This document shows positions 5,592 through 8,607 of a DNA stretch of 8,607 bases, one piece after another (position 1 is the stretch's first letter; the number at the start of each line of letters is the position of its first letter). The translations under genes and the position numbers were made by a program. The notes under the pieces were generated by a model. The model ran no database searches and was not told where the DNA came from. It saw only the letters and a program-made list of their open reading frames with translations. Source of the DNA: Kiritimatiellia bacterium (GTDB lineage: Bacteria; Verrucomicrobiota; Kiritimatiellia; CAIQIC01; Lenti-01); contig JAHDSS010000391.1 in the NCBI GenBank assembly GCA_018432565.1, positions 1 through 8,607 on the forward strand, read 5' to 3'.

Positions 5592-5608
5592 TGGAGGGCC
5601 AACCTCCA
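5592..5608. repeat. Small hairpin TGGAGG/CCTCCA
   Basis: A 6-bp stem with a 5-base loop, 14 bases beyond the transposon end. It shares its TGGAGGGCC start with the larger structure beginning at 5621, so it may be a partial or degenerate copy of the same repeat family. Confidence 0.5.
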
Positions 5609-5620
5609 AGGGGCGGATTT

Positions 5621-5689
5621 CTGGAGGGCCCGCTTCCACGCGGGCTAGATCGGAGGAAAATCCGAACGGGGTGGAACCCGTCCCTCCAG
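5621..5689. repeat. 69-nt four-stem structured repeat with complementary loops
   Basis: The outer stem CTGGAGGG (5621-5628) pairs with CCCTCCAG (5682-5689). Inside are three hairpins: CCCGC-TTCCAC-GCGGG (5629-5644), TCGGA-GGAAAA-TCCGA (5650-5665) and ACGGG-GTGGAA-CCCGT (5666-5681). Loops 1 and 3 are exact reverse complements and could pair with each other. It lies between the transposon and the FGE-like gene. From memory, similar 'TGGAGGG...CCCTCCA' blocks recur between genes in Kiritimatiellota and related bacteria. The function is unknown; it may be a non-autonomous mobile repeat or an RNA structure in the leader of the next gene. Confidence 0.7.
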
Positions 5690-5730
5690 GGGGGACAAAA
5701 AGCCATTTCGGGCTCGCCAGGCGGGCGGCG

Positions 5731-5752
5731 CGATGCGACGATGCGCGCATCG
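5731..5752 (+). promoter_or_regulatory. Palindrome CGATGCGCGCATCG with adjacent half-site
   Basis: A perfect 14-bp palindrome at 5739-5752 is preceded by a direct copy of its half, CGATGCG, at 5731-5737. It lies 10 bases upstream of the ribosome binding site of the FGE-like gene. It could be a repressor operator or alternative leader hairpins; CG-rich palindromes also arise by chance in such DNA. Confidence 0.35.
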
Positions 5753-5762
5753 GCAAGATGGC

Positions 5763-5769
5763 AAGGGAG
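5763..5769 (+). promoter_or_regulatory. Ribosome binding site of the FGE-like gene
   Basis: AAGGGAG lies 6 bases before the ATG at 5776. This spacing, together with the signal peptide that begins immediately, fixes the start of the long open frame. Confidence 0.7.
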
Positions 5770-5775
5770 TCGGGC

Positions 5776-8607
5776 ATGAAGAAATGGATGGTCTTGGCGG
5801 GACTGGCGGTTGCGCAACTGGCGCGGGGGGCTTACGACGGAACGGGCACCTTCGTGAAGATCACGAACCGGGCGGACCTGGCGGAGACCTATTACGTCGT
5901 GGCCAGCAGCAACGGCCAGTTCGCCATGACCCACACCAATGCGGGGAATTCGTTCTCGAACGTCGTGATCAGCCCGGTCGCCGACATGCTGACCGATCCC
6001 TCGCCGGCCATCGTCTGGCGCATCCAGACCAACGCCGCCTATGGCGGCCTGACGATCTTCAACGAGGCCTCCAACCGCTACGTCGCCTATGCCGGCACGG
6101 CCAACGCCGCCCATTCCGTGGCCGAGGTGAACGGCGCGACGGGCGTCTGGTCGTTCGCCTGGCGGGAAGACATCGGCTGCTTCGCCGCCAGCAACGGGGC
6201 CTTGCCGTACCGGTTTTTGCAGTACAACGCCGGCTCGCCGCGGTTCTCCTGCTACAGCAACGGGACGCAACAACACTTGACGCTCTACAAGCTGTCCGCC
6301 CCGCAGGCGCCCGAGTTCGGGGCGAATCCGGGACCGCTGACCGCGACGCCGGGGGTGGCCATGTCCTTCGCCGTGACGGCCGCGGGCGAGCCGACGCCCG
6401 TCCTGGCGCTGGAATCGGCGACGGCCTCGGGCGGCTACTCGTTCGCGCCGGAAACCGGCGCGCTGGACTACCTGCCGCCGGCGGCGGACGGGGGCGCCAC
6501 CCAAACCTTCGTCTTCACCGCCAGCAACGAACTCGGCGTGGCCACGCAAGCCGTCGAAGTGGCCGTGGATGCCGCCGCCGCGCCCGAATTCGGCGCGAAT
6601 CCGGGGCCGCTCTCCGCGACCACGGGAGTGGCGACGGCGTTTTCGGTCTCGGCCACGGGCGTGCCTGCGCCGGTGCTGGCGCTGGAATCCACGACGGCCT
6701 CGGGCGGCTACTCGTTCACGCCCGAAACCGGCGCGCTGGACTACCTGCCGCCCTTGGCGGACGGCGACGCGACGCAAACCTTTATCTTCACCGCCAGCAA
6801 TGCGGTTGGCGTGGCCACGCAAGCCGTCGCCGTGGCCGTGGCCTTGCCGCCGCCGGCCCCGCCGGCGTTCGGCCCCAACCCCGGGCCGCTTTCCGCGACC
6901 ACGGGCGTGGCGATGGCGTTTTCGGTCTCGGCCACGGGCGAGCCGGCGCCGACTCTGGCGTTGGAAAGCACGACCGCTTCGGGCGGCTACTCGTTCGCGC
7001 CCGAGACCGGCCGACTGGACTACCTGCCGCCCTTGGCGGACGGGGGCGCCACCCAAACCTTCGTTTTCACCGCCGGCAACGAGCTCGGCGTGGCCACGCA
7101 GGCGGTCGAAGTGGCCGTGGTGGCCGTCGAGCCCCCGGCGACGCTGGCCTACGACGAGGGCGGGAACTACGAGGCGGGGGCGTTCACCAACGGCGCCAAC
7201 CGGGGCTTCGGCTTTAGAGTTTGGGCATTTACGAACCAATCCCCCGAACTGGGCGATTCCACCGCCGGGGGCGGGGGCGACGTCAACTCGACCAACGGCG
7301 TTTCGTTCCGCTTCATGGGCGACGGCGCCAACGGCTGGTGCAACGGGCGGCGCGACTTCGCCGCCGCCCTGCGGACGGGAGACGTCGCGCGCTTCGTCTT
7401 GGCCTACAACTGGAACGGCGGCGGGCGCGGCGTGGACCTTTTTTGCGCCACGGGCAAGTTCGCCAACCTCATCCATGTCACCGACGGCGACGTCTTCCAG
7501 GTCAACGGCCAGACGGTTTCCACGCTTTGGGCGCCCCAGGCGGTCGTGGCGGTGGAAATCGCGCAAGAGACGAACGGCATCCGCGTGGGCGTGGTGCGGA
7601 CGGCAAACGGCGTGGAAGACCTGAACGTGGCCACGAATATTCTCCACGAGGAACCCCTCGCCGGGCTTGGCTTCTATTGCGGCGGGTATTCCTGCGCCGA
7701 GGCCGAAAATCCCAACTATGCCCTGTTCGCGAACGACCTGGAAATCGTCGGCGAGCCCGTCGTTCCGCCCACCGTGACGAATGTCGCCACGGTCGCCAAC
7801 AGCCAGTTCCGCCTGGAATGGCCGGCGGAGACGGGGCTGATGTATCGCGTGGAGACCACGGCGGATCTGGCCGAGCAGCCGTGGAGCAACGCCACGCCGG
7901 CGGGGTTGGTCTTTTCCAACGCGGCGGGCGCCTGCGAGGTACCGATGGACGGCCCGAGGAGGTACTATCGTTTTGCCGTGGGCGGCGACTATTTGGTTGT
8001 GGACCTTTCCGAGGGTCCCGACGCCACGAACTGGCCCGTCAGCTATCTCGCCGCCCCGCCGGTGGGCGGCTGGACGGAGGAATACAAGACCACCAAGCTC
8101 GTCCTGCGGCGCATCCCGGCCGGAAGCTTCACCATGGGTTCGCCTGAAACCGAACTGGGGCGGGACGGCGACGAACCGCAGCACGAGGTGACGCTGACGA
8201 AGGATTTCTATATCGGCGTATTCGAGGTGACGCAGAAGCAGTGGGAACGGGTGATGGGCAACTGGCCTAGCTGGTTCACCAACGCCAGCTATCGCGAATC
8301 CCGGCCGGTGGAAACGGTGAGCTACTATCAAATCCGGGAAAACCCCGCCAACAGCGACGACCCGGCGGTGTATTGGCCGAGCAACGGCTTGGTGAACGCG
8401 GATTCCTTCATGGGCAAGCTGCGGGCGAAGACGGGGCAGGCGTTCGACCTGCCGACGGAGGCGCAGTGGGAACATGCCTGCCGGGCGGGGACGACCAACG
8501 CGCTGAACTCGGGCTTCGACCTGACCAACGTGGCGGCCGACGTGCATATGGACGCCGTGGGCCGCTACTGGTATAACGGCGGCTCGGGATACAGTGCGAA
8601 CGGCGAC
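5776..8607 (+). CDS. Secreted multidomain protein with FGE/SUMF1 domain (partial, 944 codons, runs off the window)
   Basis: The frame from ATG 5776 stays open to the last base, so the C-terminus is missing. Residues 1 to about 18 are a Sec signal peptide (MKKWMVLAGLAVAQLARG). About 20-173 is a beta-rich domain (TFVKITNRADL, WRIQTNAAYGGLTIFN, FLQYNAGSPRFSCY, LTLYKL) of a kind I recall in bacterial lamin-tail and surface proteins. Residues 178-452 are three ~91-residue Ig-like repeats. About 453-660 is a beta-sandwich (GNYEAGAFTNG, NGVSFRFMGDG, RRDFAAALRTGDVARF). About 661-735 resembles an FN3 domain (FRLEWPAETGLMYRVETTADL, PRRYYRFAV). A linker, YLVVDLSEGPDATNWPVSYL, precedes the formylglycine-generating-enzyme/sulfatase-modifying-factor domain from about 776: LRRIPAGSFTMGSPE, DFYIGVFEVTQKQWERVMG, RPVETVSYYQIR, FDLPTEAQWEHACRAG, GRYWYNGGSGY. 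True FGE makes formylglycine in sulfatases using late cysteines that fall beyond the window, so catalysis cannot be judged. The Ig and lectin-like architecture suggests a surface binding protein using the FGE fold as a scaffold. A ribosome binding site and palindrome lie just upstream. Confidence 0.9.
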   Translation, partial: MKKWMVLAGLAVAQLARGAYDGTGTFVKITNRADLAETYYVVASSNGQFAMTHTNAGNSFSNVVISPVADMLTDPSPAIVWRIQTNAAYGGLTIFNEASNRYVAYAGTANAAHSVAEVNGATGVWSFAWREDIGCFAASNGALPYRFLQYNAGSPRFSCYSNGTQQHLTLYKLSAPQAPEFGANPGPLTATPGVAMSFAVTAAGEPTPVLALESATASGGYSFAPETGALDYLPPAADGGATQTFVFTASNELGVATQAVEVAVDAAAAPEFGANPGPLSATTGVATAFSVSATGVPAPVLALESTTASGGYSFTPETGALDYLPPLADGDATQTFIFTASNAVGVATQAVAVAVALPPPAPPAFGPNPGPLSATTGVAMAFSVSATGEPAPTLALESTTASGGYSFAPETGRLDYLPPLADGGATQTFVFTAGNELGVATQAVEVAVVAVEPPATLAYDEGGNYEAGAFTNGANRGFGFRVWAFTNQSPELGDSTAGGGGDVNSTNGVSFRFMGDGANGWCNGRRDFAAALRTGDVARFVLAYNWNGGGRGVDLFCATGKFANLIHVTDGDVFQVNGQTVSTLWAPQAVVAVEIAQETNGIRVGVVRTANGVEDLNVATNILHEEPLAGLGFYCGGYSCAEAENPNYALFANDLEIVGEPVVPPTVTNVATVANSQFRLEWPAETGLMYRVETTADLAEQPWSNATPAGLVFSNAAGACEVPMDGPRRYYRFAVGGDYLVVDLSEGPDATNWPVSYLAAPPVGGWTEEYKTTKLVLRRIPAGSFTMGSPETELGRDGDEPQHEVTLTKDFYIGVFEVTQKQWERVMGNWPSWFTNASYRESRPVETVSYYQIRENPANSDDPAVYWPSNGLVNADSFMGKLRAKTGQAFDLPTEAQWEHACRAGTTNALNSGFDLTNVAADVHMDAVGRYWYNGGSGYSANGD
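6307..7131 (+). repeat. Three tandem ~275-bp coding repeats (Ig-like domains)
   Basis: The units start at 6307, 6580 and 6859, spaced 273 and 279 bp and so in frame. Shared protein signatures are the APEFGANPGPL start, ATASGGYSF or TTASGGYSF, PETGALDYLPP, and TQTFVFTASNELGVATQAV. Long stretches are identical at the DNA level, most between units 2 and 3, which suggests recent duplication or gene conversion. Unit loss or gain by recombination would leave the frame intact. Pro/Ala-rich linkers (LPPPAP) separate units 2 and 3. Confidence 0.9.

Noticed and set aside
5621..5689. tRNA gene
   Set aside because: The length and four-stem layout resemble a cloverleaf, but the hairpin loops have six bases, the third loop is GTGGAA instead of the T-loop consensus, and no D-loop GG or 7-base anticodon loop is present.
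5563..8547. A 994-codon open frame on the minus strand, antisense to the FGE-like gene
   Set aside because: It is a shadow caused by GC-rich codon bias. It reads antisense through the Ig repeats, is Arg/Gly/His-rich without recognisable motifs, and crosses the intergenic repeat. The plus frame has a signal peptide, a ribosome binding site and clear domains.
8101..8607. Variable protein of a diversity-generating retroelement (C-type-lectin-like fold)
   Set aside because: No reverse transcriptase, template repeat or adenine-directed variable repeat can be seen in the window, and the C-terminal end where variation would sit is missing.

Overview
The window is GC-rich bacterial DNA with almost every gene start and stop visible. 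The organism is probably a member of the PVC group, most likely Kiritimatiellota/Verrucomicrobiota. This is inferred from three things that I recall as typical of that group and could not check by search: an oversized MalG-type sugar permease ending in GIVVPVEK, a secreted FGE-like (SUMF1) protein with lamin-tail-type companion domains, and intergenic hairpin repeats of the 'TGGAGGG...CCCTCCA' kind.

Layout from left to right. (1) The last 46 codons of an unidentified plus-strand gene with a disordered tail (1-141), followed by a strong intrinsic terminator. (2) A convergent gap with a 44-bp inverted repeat that has an AT-rich palindromic core. (3) A minus-strand ABC sugar permease (280-1992), about twice the usual length because of a ~320-residue extracytoplasmic insert with internal repeats. 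The gene also carries two back-to-back heptanucleotide arrays and a G9 tract. (4) A 349-bp intergenic stretch (1993-2341) that is almost entirely dyads: three 36-bp tandem hairpin units, a GC hairpin, two TTTTCCAC/GTGGAAAA dyads around a third hairpin, and a hairpin overlapping the permease ribosome binding site. (5) A minus-strand Pif1-like helicase with a C-terminal HRDC domain (2342-4459). (6) A 1060-bp Y1/RAYT-type transposon (4518-5577) with perfect 26-bp terminal inverted repeats. Its right end encodes the last six residues and stop of the transposase. (7) A short spacer with a small hairpin, a 69-nt four-stem structure with complementary loops, and a 14-bp palindrome. (8) A long plus-strand gene open from 5776 to the window end. 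It encodes a secreted multidomain protein: signal peptide, N-terminal beta domain, three near-identical Ig-like repeats, a beta-sandwich domain, an FN3-like domain and the start of an FGE/SUMF1 domain.

The genes do not form one operon. The permease's partner subunits are absent, the helicase is separated from the permease by hairpins, and the transposon sits between two divergently oriented genes. The most distinctive content is structural DNA: an unusual density of inverted repeats, possible contingency-type repeats inside the permease gene, and a self-contained hairpin repeat next to the transposon.
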